Assembly (NCBI GenBank): GCA_027605045.1
Contig: JAQFWX010000094.1
Location: 42,501-60,000, forward strand
DNA length: 17,500 nucleotides
Reading direction: 5' to 3'
From: Phallus indusiatus
Taxonomy: Eukaryota; Basidiomycota; Agaricomycetes; Phallales; Phallaceae
The notes under the pieces were generated by a model that did no database searches, had not been told where the DNA came from, and worked only from the letters and a program-made list of their open reading frames with translations. The translations under genes were made by a program, and so were the position numbers. This document shows, piece after piece, positions 1-9,312 of the stretch (its first letter is position 1; the number at the start of each line of letters is the position of its first letter).

Positions 1-1926
1 GAATTCTTTTAGGACCCATTTTAACAAAGAAATTAATTAATTCCAAATTCTGGAAAGAAGAATAAACAGGCCCATATAAAAGGGATGCTATAAATATTCC
101 GAAATAGGCTATACTGACTGAAAAAATCGCATTTGTCACAAATGCATACCAATCCACGGAATTGTTCCAATTTGGATGTAAAAGGTTTATCGACGGAGTT
201 AACCATTTCGATAATATATCAAAATCCATTCCTCCTTGATCGAAAGGAATTCCTATGAATCCAACGAACAAAGTAAAAAAAACCAATACAAGCAGAGGCA
301 CTAGCATAGTATTGTCCGATTCATGGGGATATGGGAAAATTTCTTTATTGCCAAAATGGGTAATAAAAGATCGCGTCATGTTTCTTACATTCCCATCTGA
401 ATATGTCTTTTTCGAAAAAAGGAAGCCCTTTCACTATTATTCATTGTTGATAAACGAAAATTTTTGTTAATCGTCTTCGGTCCTTCTTTACCCCAAATAG
501 ATATTAAATAGAACGAGCTATTTTTTTTGCCACTGTAATTTTGAAAATGAACATTTAAAGGCCCTTCAAAGGTAAGTAAATATATCCGAAACATATAAAA
601 TGCAGTTAATCCCGCTGTGGAACAAGCTATTATCGCGAAAATCGGTGAATACAACCAACTATCATTAAGAATTTCATCTTTTGACCAAAAACAAGCAAGA
701 GGTGGAATACCACAAAGAGAAAGTGTACCTAATAAAAAAGCAGTTTTGTAATTGGCATATATTTTGTTAAACCGCCCATAAGAACCATGTTCTGACTTTT
801 ATCTGGAGAATATCCAACAATGGTTTCCATTGAATGGATAATTGATCCGGATCCTAAAAACAATAAGGCTTTTGAATAGGCATGAGTGATCAAATGAAAT
901 AAAGCAGCTCGATAAGACCCCATACCTAGAGCTAACATCATATAACCCAATTGAGACATTGTAGAATAGGCTAAACTTCTCTTAATGTCTTTTTGAGCAA
1001 GAGCCAAAGTAGCTCTAATAGTACTGTTATTATACCTATCAAAGAAATAAGATTCATTATGTAAGGTATGACTGTGAAAAGAGGAAGAAGCCGGGCTACA
1101 AGAAAAATTCCCGCCGCTACCATAGTAGCAGCGTGTATAAGAGCCGAAATAGGAGTAGGTCCTTCCATGGCATCAGGTAACCATACATGAAGGGGGAATT
1201 GTGCAGATTTAGCAACTGCACCGACGAATAATAGGGAGGCACACAAAGTAACAAATAAAGAATTGACTCCATTAGTGGAAATCAAGTTATTGACTATTTC
1301 AAACAAATCCTTAAATTCGAAACTACCCGTTATCCAATAAAGACCTAAGATTCCTAATAATAAACCAAAGTCCCCTACACGATTAGTTACAAACGCTTTT
1401 TGGCAAGCATTTGCCGCAATTGGTCGTGTGAACCAAAACCCTATTAATAGATACGAACACATTCCAACCAATTCCCAAAAAATATAAATTTGTATCAAAT
1501 TCGAACTAGTAACTAATCCCAACATAGAAGTATTGGAAAAACTCATATAAGCAAAAAATCTTAAATATCCTTGATCATGAGACATATAATTGTCACTATA
1601 AACAAGAACCATGACTCCAACAGTAGTGATTAATATTAACATAATAGAAGTAAGTGGATCAATCAAGTAGCCGAACTCTAAGGAAAAATCATTATTGATG
1701 GTCCACGACCATACATATTGATAGATAGAACTGCCATTTATTTGCTGAATAGCCAGATTGGCCGAAAAAATCATAACTATACTTAACAATAAAACACTGG
1801 GAAAAGCCCACATACGACGAAGCTTTTTTGTTGCCATCGGAACAAAGAAAGTCCCACTCCTATTAACATAGGAACTGGAAGTGGAACGAAAGGTATCATC
1901 CATGCATATTGATATGTATGTTCCAT
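1..1926 (-). CDS. ndhF: NAD(P)H-quinone oxidoreductase subunit 5 (NdhF), 3' end cut by window edge, four frameshifts
   Basis: NdhF is the large NuoL/Nad5-type membrane subunit of the thylakoid NDH complex and forms part of its proton-pumping arm. The start is the ATG at 1926, reading MEHTYQYAW, the family N-terminus. The antiporter-like core is clear: [13 protein letters not shown] begins near residue 247 and is followed by the [12 protein letters not shown] helix. About 643 of the usual ~740 residues lie in the window; the rest is past position 1. Four single-base losses relative to the family break the frame: near 1840-1842 (TTT read as TT after MLIGVGL), near 1015 (GG read as G in LLGATLALAQ), in the T-run 744-747 (PITKTAFLLG), and in the A-run near 414-420 (SFFSKK). 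Each piece resumes family sequence at once in the next frame, and the last ~370 bases are clean. Gene identity is certain; the breaks look like sequence errors. Confidence 0.97.
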
Positions 1927-3032
1927 AAGAAAATCCAACTTTTTTATTCTTAATTAATTATTTCTATTTCCAATTCACCTGCTCTTATCTTTTTCAGAAG
2001 GAATCAATAAAATAAAATCAAGATAGGAAAGAACTCAAATATTCAAATAGAATTCAAAATTCTAATTTTTAAAATTCTTTCCCAACATTTCAAATATTCA
2101 AATCAATAAGTTACAATTGGTCAAATGATATAACCAAGTCAATAGTGAAAAGTTACTACTTAGTTATTAACAAAGATATTTATAGAAATACAGAATAGGA
2201 AAATTTCAATCATTCTATTATTACAATAATTTATATCCATAGAGCAAGGATAAAAATTATACCAAAAGAGTATGATATAGATCATAGATCCTCCAATAAC
2301 TTGACCCAATAAAGCAAACTTCTATTTATGGGAACCCCTAAAATTAAGATACCCACCATTTTTTTACTTTACATAGAGTTGAAAGAATTAATTACTAAAA
2401 AGAAAGGCTTTTCTTAAATTTTTTTTCTGTATCATTTAATAGATTAATTACTAGTCTTGTTCGATTTTAAAAAATTTAATTAGGTGTACTCTCGTCTCGA
2501 ATTTGATCAATTAATAGAAAAACGTTAGAATATTCTTTGTGTGTGTGTTTTTTATTTTATTATTTATTCTATTTATATTAGTATATTAGGTAAGGGGTTC
2601 TTAAACTTTTTATTTTTTTTTCTAAAATAAATGTAGTACGGCGAAAAGAGACGAAGATATGAATTAAAATTTTTTTTTCTTATCAACGACAAGTAATTCG
2701 ATTTCTATGACAGACAGTGAGTGCTATAGATATAGATTCAAATGAGGATATAAAAGTACCAATCAATACGAATTTTTCTCAGATATTGTATGTAATAGAA
2801 AAAAATTCTTTTAGAAAAACAAAAAACAAAGTATCACATCATTTCATTTTTCTTTTTTGTCCCTAGTGTAGTGATACTCTATGCGATGCACACGTATCTC
2901 TATATTTTTTTGCATGTTATAAAGGACCTCTATGGAAAAAATATAGAGATAATGAATAGAAGAAACGATCATTTTGAACAATACATGTCTTTCACATCCA
3001 ACTATAGCAATGAGCAACCTCTTTATTTTTGA
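1927..3032. other. ndhF-rpl32 spacer, no gene
   Basis: This AT-rich intergenic spacer separates divergent ndhF and rpl32. I see no conserved open frame, no tRNA and no convincing consensus promoter. It contains many A/T runs and, near its rpl32 end, a 16-bp inverted repeat annotated separately. The rpl32 promoter and 5' leader must lie here. Confidence 0.85.
2895..2951 (+). repeat. 16-bp perfect inverted repeat upstream of rpl32
   Basis: Arm 2895-2910 (TATCTCTATATTTTTT) is the exact reverse complement of 2936-2951, with a 25-base loop. It ends about 80 bases before the rpl32 ATG, so it could fold in the rpl32 5' leader or mark a processing or RNA-end site. The stem is AT-rich and function is inference. 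Confidence 0.7.
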
Positions 3033-3205
3033 ATGGCGGTTCCAAAGAAACGTACTTCTATATCAAAAAGCGTATTCGTAAAAATATTTGGAAAAGAAAG
3101 GGGTATTGGGCAGCGGTAAAAGCTTTTTCGTTAGCAAAATCTCTTTCTACCGGGAATTCGAAAAGTTTTTTTGTGCGACAAATAAATAATCAAACATTGG
3201 AATAA
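3033..3205 (+). CDS. rpl32: 50S ribosomal protein L32, one frameshift
   Basis: Rpl32 is a small basic protein of the plastid 50S subunit. The ATG at 3033 begins [11 protein letters not shown], the conserved plastid L32 start, and the expected TAA lies at 3203-3205. The frame breaks at the A-run 3065-3069: five A's stand where six are needed to read [16 protein letters not shown], so the literal frame stops after about 28 codons. Restoring one base gives 57 residues ending NNQTLE, the usual length for the family. The gene is essential where plastid-encoded, and no second copy is visible, so the break is more likely a sequence error than a true pseudogene. Confidence 0.93.
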
Positions 3206-4272
3206 TCTGAATCGATATGACTCGATAGTATAATTTCATTTACATTTATAAGATGAATAATTTACATTAACTAATGTTTTAATTTTAAACTGATCAAGAT
3301 AAAATGGAACTGACTATTGTGGTATACAGAATATATTTTTCCGTCTAATGGATTCGAAAAAGGTATTTTTTTGTTTTGTTTGACAAAAAAAAGTAGGTAA
3401 GCCAAAATACAGGGTTTCACCTTTCTTCTTTCTTTTTAGTAGGTTTTTCAAATTTACAAACAAGATGGGGATTGTTATTTTATTTTCCCCATCGATTTAC
3501 TTTTCACAACAACAAAAGTCTTCTTTTTCTTATAGAAAAGGAGTTTCTTGTTCTTATAGAAAAGGAGTTTCTTGCCCCAATAGTTATACATCATTAAAAC
3601 AAAACGCATTATTTAAGATTTTCTATAGGATATACTATAAGTATAAACAACGCGAAACCCCTTTTTCTATAGCAAAACAGATATAATATAAGATCTTTAG
3701 TCAAAATTAATAGATCGTTGAAACTAGATCTCTATCTATATTTTTATTTTAAGACTTGTTTTGTAATTTTCTGAATCATTATAGACCCCTACTTTACGAC
3801 CCAAGCAGTAAAAAACCCCTTGAATTCCACTTAGATCAATCTTTATGTACGAGAAGTGAGTCAATTTTGTATGATCCGTACAAATTTTTTGTTCATTGAG
3901 AAAATTAATTTTTCTTTTCCATTTCAAATCCATGACTATGAAATCAGATAAATGAGAAATGAATCATCAAAAAATGAAAAGAAAATAGAAAAACGGACAA
4001 TTTCTAGTTATATGCCCGGATTGAGGACAGAACTAGATAGTTCCAACTGTTCTATTCCGAGAGAGCTTAAACTACGTGAAAGCCTATTGTTAAGTTAAAA
4101 TTGACACCATCCTACGATACTAATACTAAGGATAAAGATTATTGAACGTTCAAATAGGAATCGGAACGGGTCTTTATTCATCGATTCTAATTTTTTGTAA
4201 AAAATATTGCATTGAATTGACTCCTTCAATCTCGACGATTGAATATGAATGGGCTATTATGATTTCTAGCAA
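3206..4272. other. rpl32-trnL spacer, no gene
   Basis: This long AT-rich spacer is one of the most variable plastid regions. Open frames here (for example 3465-3686 plus and 3736-3933 minus) show no family similarity and have spacer-like composition. It contains a short T-run/A-run inverted repeat (3366-3373 with 3384-3391), which could lie near the rpl32 3' end, and a 24-bp tandem duplication listed separately. No tRNA or sprA-like RNA was recognised. Confidence 0.8.
3527..3574. repeat. Perfect 24-bp tandem direct repeat (two copies)
   Basis: Positions 3527-3550 and 3551-3574 are identical, each containing TATAGAAAAGGAGTTTCTTG. A partial reverse complement (GAAACCCCTTTTTCTATAG) lies near 3653-3671, so either copy could also form an imperfect stem with it. 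This is typical of slipped-strand duplication in plastid spacers. Confidence 0.9.
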
Positions 4273-4352
4273 GCCGCCATGGTGAAATTGGTAGACACGC
4301 TGCTCTTAGGAAGCAGTGCTAGAGCATCTCGGTTCGAGTCCGAGTGGCGGCA
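4273..4352 (+). tRNA. trnL-UAG: tRNA-Leu (anticodon UAG)
   Basis: The 80-base gene folds as a class II (long variable arm) leucine tRNA. Acceptor strands are GCCGCCA (4273-4279) and TGGCGGC, followed by discriminator A at 4352. The anticodon stem is CTGCT/AGCAG with loop CTTAGGA, placing TAG at 4307-4309. The T-arm contains GGTTCGAGTCC. CCA is not encoded, as usual in plastids. No indel is seen. It lies 88 bases upstream of ccsA on the same strand, the conserved arrangement. Confidence 0.98.
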
Positions 4353-4440
4353 TCTTCTAAAAGATGTACAATAAATCCTATAATGAATTCAATTCCCGAT
4401 TTCCATTCCGCACTTAAGGGACCTTTTTTAGGATTTATTT

Positions 4441-5390
4441 ATGATATTTTTGACTTTAGAACATATATTAACTCACATTTCCTTTTCGATCGTTTCAATT
4501 GTAATTACGATTCATTTGATGACCTTATTAATCGATGAAATCGTAGGACTATATGATTCGTCAGAAAAAGGCATGATAGCGACTTTTCTGTATAACAGGA
4601 TTCTTAGTTACTCGTTGGATTCATTCAGGGCATTTCCCGTTAAGTGATTTATATGAATCATTAATGTTCCTTTCATGGAGTTTCTCCATTATTCATATGG
4701 TTCCTAAAATAGGGAACCATAAAAATAATTTAAGCGAAATAACCACACCAAGTGCTATTTTTACCCAAGGCTTTGCCACTTCGGGTCTTTTAACTGACAT
4801 GCATCAATCCGCAATATTAGTGCCTGCTCTTCAATCCCAGTGGTTAATGATGCACGTAAGTATGATGGTATTGAGTTATGCAGCTCTTTTATGTGGATCA
4901 TTATTATCAATAGCTCTTCTAGTCATTACATTTCGAAAAAACATAGAAAATTTTAGTAAAAGCAATCATTTCTTAATTGGGTCATTTTACTTTTGTGAGA
5001 TCCAATACGTGAATAAAAAAAGCAATGTTTTACGAAACACTTCTTTTACTTTTAGAAACTATCACAGGCATCAATTGATTCAGCAATTGGATCATTGGAG
5101 TTATCGTGTCATTAGTCTAGGGTTTATCTTTTTAACCATAGGTATTCTTTCGGGAGCAGTATGGGCTAATGAGGCATGGGGGTCGTATTGGAATTGGGAC
5201 CCGAAGGAAACTTGGCATTTATTACTTGGACCATATTCGCGATTTATTTACATACTCGAACAAATAAAAATGGCAAGGCGCAAATTCCGCAATTGTGGCT
5301 TCTATGGGATTTCTTATAATTTGGATATGCTATTTTGGGGTCAATCTATTAGGAATAGGGCTACATAGTTATGGGTCATTCACATTTTGA
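4441..5390 (+). CDS. ccsA: Cytochrome c biogenesis protein CcsA, three frameshift sites
   Basis: CcsA (ycf5) is a multi-pass thylakoid protein that delivers haem to apocytochromes f and c6 on the lumen side (system II). The ATG at 4441 begins [16 protein letters not shown], the family N-terminus, with AGGA about nine bases upstream. The tryptophan-rich haem-handling motif [18 protein letters not shown] falls at corrected residues 242-259. The frame is broken three times: T-run 4584-4587 (net two bases missing, before CITG), GG at 5214-5215 (one G, in ETWAFITW), and AA at 5275-5276 (one A). Adding four bases gives 954, exactly 318 codons, the normal length, ending at TGA 5388-5390 after HSYGSFTF. 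The gene is conserved in functional plastids, so these are suspected sequence errors. Confidence 0.95.
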
Positions 5391-5466
5391 TATAATTGAA
5401 GAAACGACCTGACAAATACAAAATACAATACATAAGAACGGTGTATATAACGAAAATGTTGTGTAA

Positions 5467-5517
5467 GTTTTTGAGAACCGTTTGAATCACTACGTGATTC
5501 AAATGGTTCTCAAAAAC
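5467..5517. terminator. 24-bp stem-loop between convergent ccsA and ndhD
   Basis: Arms 5467-5490 and 5494-5517 are inverted repeats of 24 bases with one mismatch that becomes a G-U pair in the plus-strand RNA (A·C on the minus strand). The loop is only three bases (TAC). It starts 76 bases after the ccsA stop and lies 133 bases past the ndhD stop on the other strand, so it could act as a 3'-end stabiliser/processing hairpin for one or both transcripts. In plastids such hairpins usually protect RNA ends rather than terminate transcription; the role is inferred. Confidence 0.75.
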
Positions 5518-5649
5518 ACCAAACATATCCGATTCAAATTCCAATTCACTTCATTTTTTTTTACTTAAGAAAAGGAATAAGACTTCTTTTTTTCATTGTA
5601 CAACGAACGATTTTTAAAATCACAGGATTTTTATGTCTTTTCATGAAAA

Positions 5650-7140
5650 CTATCTAGAAAAGTAATTGGATAGAATAGCTTCGACCTTGTCAACTGATAG
5701 TGAGAGAACGAAATCCGGATAAATACCAATACCTATTACAGGTAGAAAAATAGAGATCGAAACAAATAGTTCTCGTGGTCAGAATCAAAAAAATAAGAGT
5801 TTGAGGCATTGAATAGCTTGTATCCATAGAACATCTGGCGTAACATAGATAATGAATAAATAGGAGTTAATATCATTCCAATTGCCATTACAAAAGTAAT
5901 TAGTATTTTTGGCATTAAAAGATATTTTGGACTGGTAATTATTCCAAAAATACTATCAATTCTGCAACAAAACCACTCATTCCCGGCAATGCAAGAGAAG
6001 CCATCGAGAAGCTACTGAACATCGTAAATATTTTTGGCATTGGGATAGCAATTCCTCCCATTTCATCGAGATAAACAAGACGTATTCTATCGTAACTCGT
6101 TCCTGCCAAGAAAAAAAGTGCAGCACCAATAAATCCATGAGAGATTATTTGTAAAATGGCTCCATTAAGTCCCGTATCGGTTATGGAAGCAATTCTATAA
6201 TTGTGAAACCCATATGAGATACCGAGGAATAAGCTATTCTCTTTTTTAAATTGCGTTGACCGGGAGATGTTAAAGCTGCATAGATTATTTGAATTGTGCC
6301 TACTATCATCAACCAGGAGAAAATATAGAATGAGCATGGGGTAAAAATTCCATATTGATCCGAACCAATCCATACGCTCCCATTTTTAATAAGATTCCGG
6401 CTAGAAGCATACATGTACTGTAATGTGCTTCTCCGTGGGTATCTAGTAACCATGTATGTAGGGGTATAATCGGTGATTTAACAGCATAAGCAATAAGAAA
6501 TCCAAAATAGAATATTATTTCTAATGCCACAGGATATGATTGATTAGCTGATGTTTCAAAATTTAATGTTGGTTCATTGGAACCATATAAACCCATACCC
6601 AGAACTCCTAGTAAAGAAAATAGAACCCCCTGCTGTGTACAAAATAAACTTTGTAGCGGAGTACAGACGTTCTTTCCTCCCCACATGGATAGAAGTAGGT
6701 AAACAGGAATTAATTCTAACTCCCACATGATGAAAAAAAGTAAAAGGTCTCGAGAAGAAAATGATCCTATTTGACCACTATACATTGCTAACATCAGGAA
6801 ATGGAACAATCGGGAATCTCGAGTAACTGGCCAAGCCGCTAAAGTAGCTAAAGTAGTAATGAACCCCGTCAGTAAAATGGGTCCTATGGAAAGTCCATCG
6901 ATTCCTAATCTCCAGTGAAAATCAAAAATATTTATCCATTTATAATCCTCTTCCAGTTGGATTAATGGATCGTCCAATTTGAAATGATAACAGAATGCAT
7001 AGGTCATTAGAAGGAGTTCTATTAAGCATATACTGATAGTATACCAGCGAATCACCTTATTTCCTTTATGAGGGAGAAAATTAAAGAACCCGCGGATATC
7101 GGCAAAACTACAATTATTGTTAACCAAGGAAAAAATTCAT
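5650..7140 (-). CDS. ndhD: NAD(P)H-quinone oxidoreductase chain 4 (NdhD), about nine frameshift sites
   Basis: NdhD is the NuoM/Nad4-type proton-channel subunit of the thylakoid NDH complex. The start is a genomic ATG at 7140 (ATGAAT, family MNYFPWL); the stop TAG is 5650-5652 after SNYFSR. Recognisable blocks in order: [119 protein letters not shown]. Frame-changing losses lie near 7131-7136, 7085 (net one or four bases), 6670, 6613-6619 (two), 6316, 6195, 5947 and 5780. The one at 6670 plus two near 6613-6619 cancel, scrambling about 18 residues while keeping the frame. Corrected length is 1500 or 1503, matching a 500-residue family. A conserved Pro is Leu at about codon 235. Confidence 0.96.
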
Positions 7141-7167
7141 GGTAAAGACAAGATACACTTTGACCAG

Positions 7168-7224
7168 AAAAACCCGTACTCGATAAAAATATCTATATAT
7201 ATCTTTTATCGAGTACGGGTTTTT
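7168..7224. repeat. 21-bp perfect inverted repeat in the psaC-ndhD spacer
   Basis: Arm 7168-7188 is the exact reverse complement of 7204-7224, core ACCCGTACTCGATAAAA, with a 15-base AT-only-plus-C loop. It sits between psaC (stop at 7274) and the ndhD start (7140), 28 bases before the ndhD ATG on the minus strand. psaC and ndhD are known to be co-transcribed and cut apart in plants, so this stem is a plausible processing or RNA-end element; that role is inference. Confidence 0.85.
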
Positions 7225-7273
7225 GTCGGTAAAGAGAAATCAAATGGATTCAAGTGGAGTTTTCTGGAACGTA

Positions 7274-7825
<552 letters not shown>

Positions 7826-8131
7826 CTATTTATTCAACAAATTCGATTGATTGATACGAGTTGATTTTCTGTTACGAAAAATTGACGAAACAATTGCTGG
7901 CCCAATAGCTGCTTCAGCGGCTGCAATAGCTATAACAAAAATCGAGAAAATGTCTCCTTTTAATTGGCGACTATCAAAAAAATCAGAAAATGTTACGAAA
8001 TTTATATTAACCGCATTCAGTATAAGCTCAAGACACATAAGTGCTCTAACCATATTTCGGCTCGTAATCAATCCATAAATACCGATAGAAAATAAATAGG
8101 CACTCAAAACAAGTACATGTTCGAGCATCAT
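7826..8131 (-). CDS. ndhE: NAD(P)H-quinone oxidoreductase subunit 4L (NdhE)
   Basis: NdhE is the small NuoK/Nad4L-type membrane subunit of the NDH complex, with three predicted membrane helices. The frame is intact at 101 codons, the usual length, from [15 protein letters not shown] to NQSNLLNK. The two buried glutamates of the NuoK family are present at about residues 35 ([11 protein letters not shown]) and 73 (IAAAEAAIG). The ATG at 8131 is chosen because a GAGGAG Shine-Dalgarno lies seven bases upstream. It is followed downstream by psaC and preceded by ndhG, consistent with the polycistronic ndh cluster. Confidence 0.99.
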   Translation of the reverse strand: MMLEHVLVLSAYLFSIGIYGLITSRNMVRALMCLELILNAVNINFVTFSDFFDSRQLKGDIFSIFVIAIAAAEAAIGPAIVSSIFRNRKSTRINQSNLLNK

Positions 8132-8138
8132 TGACTAA

Positions 8139-8144
8139 CTCCTC
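8139..8144 (-). promoter_or_regulatory. Shine-Dalgarno of ndhE
   Basis: On the minus strand the bases read GAGGAG, with seven bases before the ATG at 8131. It is the best ribosome-binding match seen in the window and supports this start codon. Confidence 0.75.
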
Positions 8145-8310
8145 ATCAATCTCGATTCATTTCAATATGAACAACAATTCAACCGATTCGATTGACTAGA
8201 ATATAACAAGAACGGAACAAAGGAAGATATTGGTAATAGATCGAACAAAAAGCATTTCCATTTTTTTAAACATGAACAATCTGAAAATAGAAAAGAAAAA
8301 ATGGAAGTAA

Positions 8311-8354
8311 GAAGTAAAATGAATGTGATAATGAAGTAAAATGGATGTGATAAT
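8311..8354. repeat. 22-bp tandem direct repeat (two copies, one mismatch)
   Basis: Positions 8311-8332 and 8333-8354 match except for one A/G difference; the unit contains GAAGTAAAATG and TGTGATAAT. It lies in the ndhE-ndhG spacer about 50 bases past the ndhG stop. Likely a slippage duplication. Confidence 0.88.
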
Positions 8355-8404
8355 ACAGAAAAAAGAAGTCCTTATTTATTTTTATTTCTAAATCTAAGTA
8401 TTTA

Positions 8405-8934
8405 TTACTGACGAGCCATAGCAATTGCACCTATCAAGGCAACTAAAAGAATTATAGAAATGAGTTCAAATGGAAGAAAAAAATCTGTTGATAAATGAAT
8501 TCCAATTTGTTGACCATTACTTATCAAATCCTGTTCTATAATCTGGTTTGATCTTGTAGTCCAAATAATCCCATACCATGACGTATCTAGGATAGTAGTA
8601 ATTAGTGAAAAAAAATACTTGTACAAACCAATGAAGTGACTCCATCTCCAATGGTCCAAAGATGGAAATCATTGTAATATTCTGAACCATTCATGAACAT
8701 CACAGCAAATATGATTAAGACATTTATGGCTCCCACGTAAATAAGAAGCTGGGCAGCAGCTACAAAATGAGAGTTCGATGGTATATAGAATAAGGATATA
8801 CAAACAAGAACCAATCCTAATGAAAAGGCAGAATAAATTGGATTGGTAAGTAATACTACTCCTAGGCCCCCTAATATAAGACCTGATCCCAGAAATACTA
8901 AAAGAAAATCATGTATTGGCCCAGGTAAATCCAT
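8405..8934 (-). CDS. ndhG: NAD(P)H-quinone oxidoreductase subunit 6 (NdhG), one frameshift
   Basis: NdhG is the NuoJ/Nad6-type membrane subunit of the NDH complex. The ATG at 8934 begins [18 protein letters not shown] and the TAA lies at 8405-8407 after [11 protein letters not shown]. Hydrophobic helices are seen at [33 protein letters not shown] and [18 protein letters not shown], and at the C-terminus [14 protein letters not shown]. The frame breaks once, in the A-run 8608-8615: eight bases stand where nine are needed to read CTSIFFSLITT. Adding one base gives 531, or 177 codons (176 residues), the family length. Everything either side of the break is colinear with NdhG. Confidence 0.97.
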
Positions 8935-9312
8935 TATATGTAAAATAAGAGATAAATAAGTCGAAATTTTTCATGACCTTATTGACCGGACCGGGAAAAA
9001 GAAGTTACCCTATTTTTTTTTATGATACGTTCCTAATTGAATAAAATTGAATTAAATGAAATTCGAATGGGTGTGGATTGATGTAGATACAGTTATTGGA
9101 TCAATCCCATTCTATATCCGAAAGAGTAGTTCGAAATTATATAATTATATATATATATTTATAATATAATATATTTCGAAATCATCACTGATATATGAAT
9201 AGATTTTCTATCAAAATTAAGCCGTGATTCTCATCAATTAATAGTTAGGATTTTTAGTTATTGACCAAGTAAAATGAAAGAAGTTTCGCTTCCTTTAGAT
9301 CAAAACGGAATC
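8935..9312. other. ndhG-ndhI spacer, no gene
   Basis: AT-rich spacer without coding or RNA genes. The main structure is an imperfect AT palindrome at about 9130-9180, bounded by TTCGAAAT and ATTTCGAA, with alternating TA between; it could extrude or fold as a weak stem. No promoter recognised. Confidence 0.75.

Noticed and set aside
1..1926. True pseudogenisation of ndhF as part of lineage-wide NDH loss (parasitic or mycoheterotrophic plant)
   Set aside because: psaC, rpl32, ccsA and ycf1 are all present with full-length homology, ndhE and ndhI are perfect, and non-ndh genes carry the same indels.
3465..3686. Open frame of 73 codons on the plus strand in the rpl32-trnL spacer
   Set aside because: It spans the 24-bp tandem repeat, has spacer-like composition and matches no plastid family I know; its repeated SYRKGVSC comes only from the duplication.
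3736..3933. Minus-strand open frame of 65 codons in the same spacer
   Set aside because: No recognisable family, no Shine-Dalgarno, and it lies in a highly variable non-coding region.
4205..4272. Bacterial-type promoter for trnL-UAG (TTGACT ... TATTAT)
   Set aside because: Spacing between the candidate boxes is about 32 bases, well outside the usual 16-19.
4273..5390. Programmed ribosomal frameshifting in ccsA
   Set aside because: The breaks have no shared slippery motif or downstream pseudoknot pattern, occur three times in one gene, and mirror breaks across all other genes.
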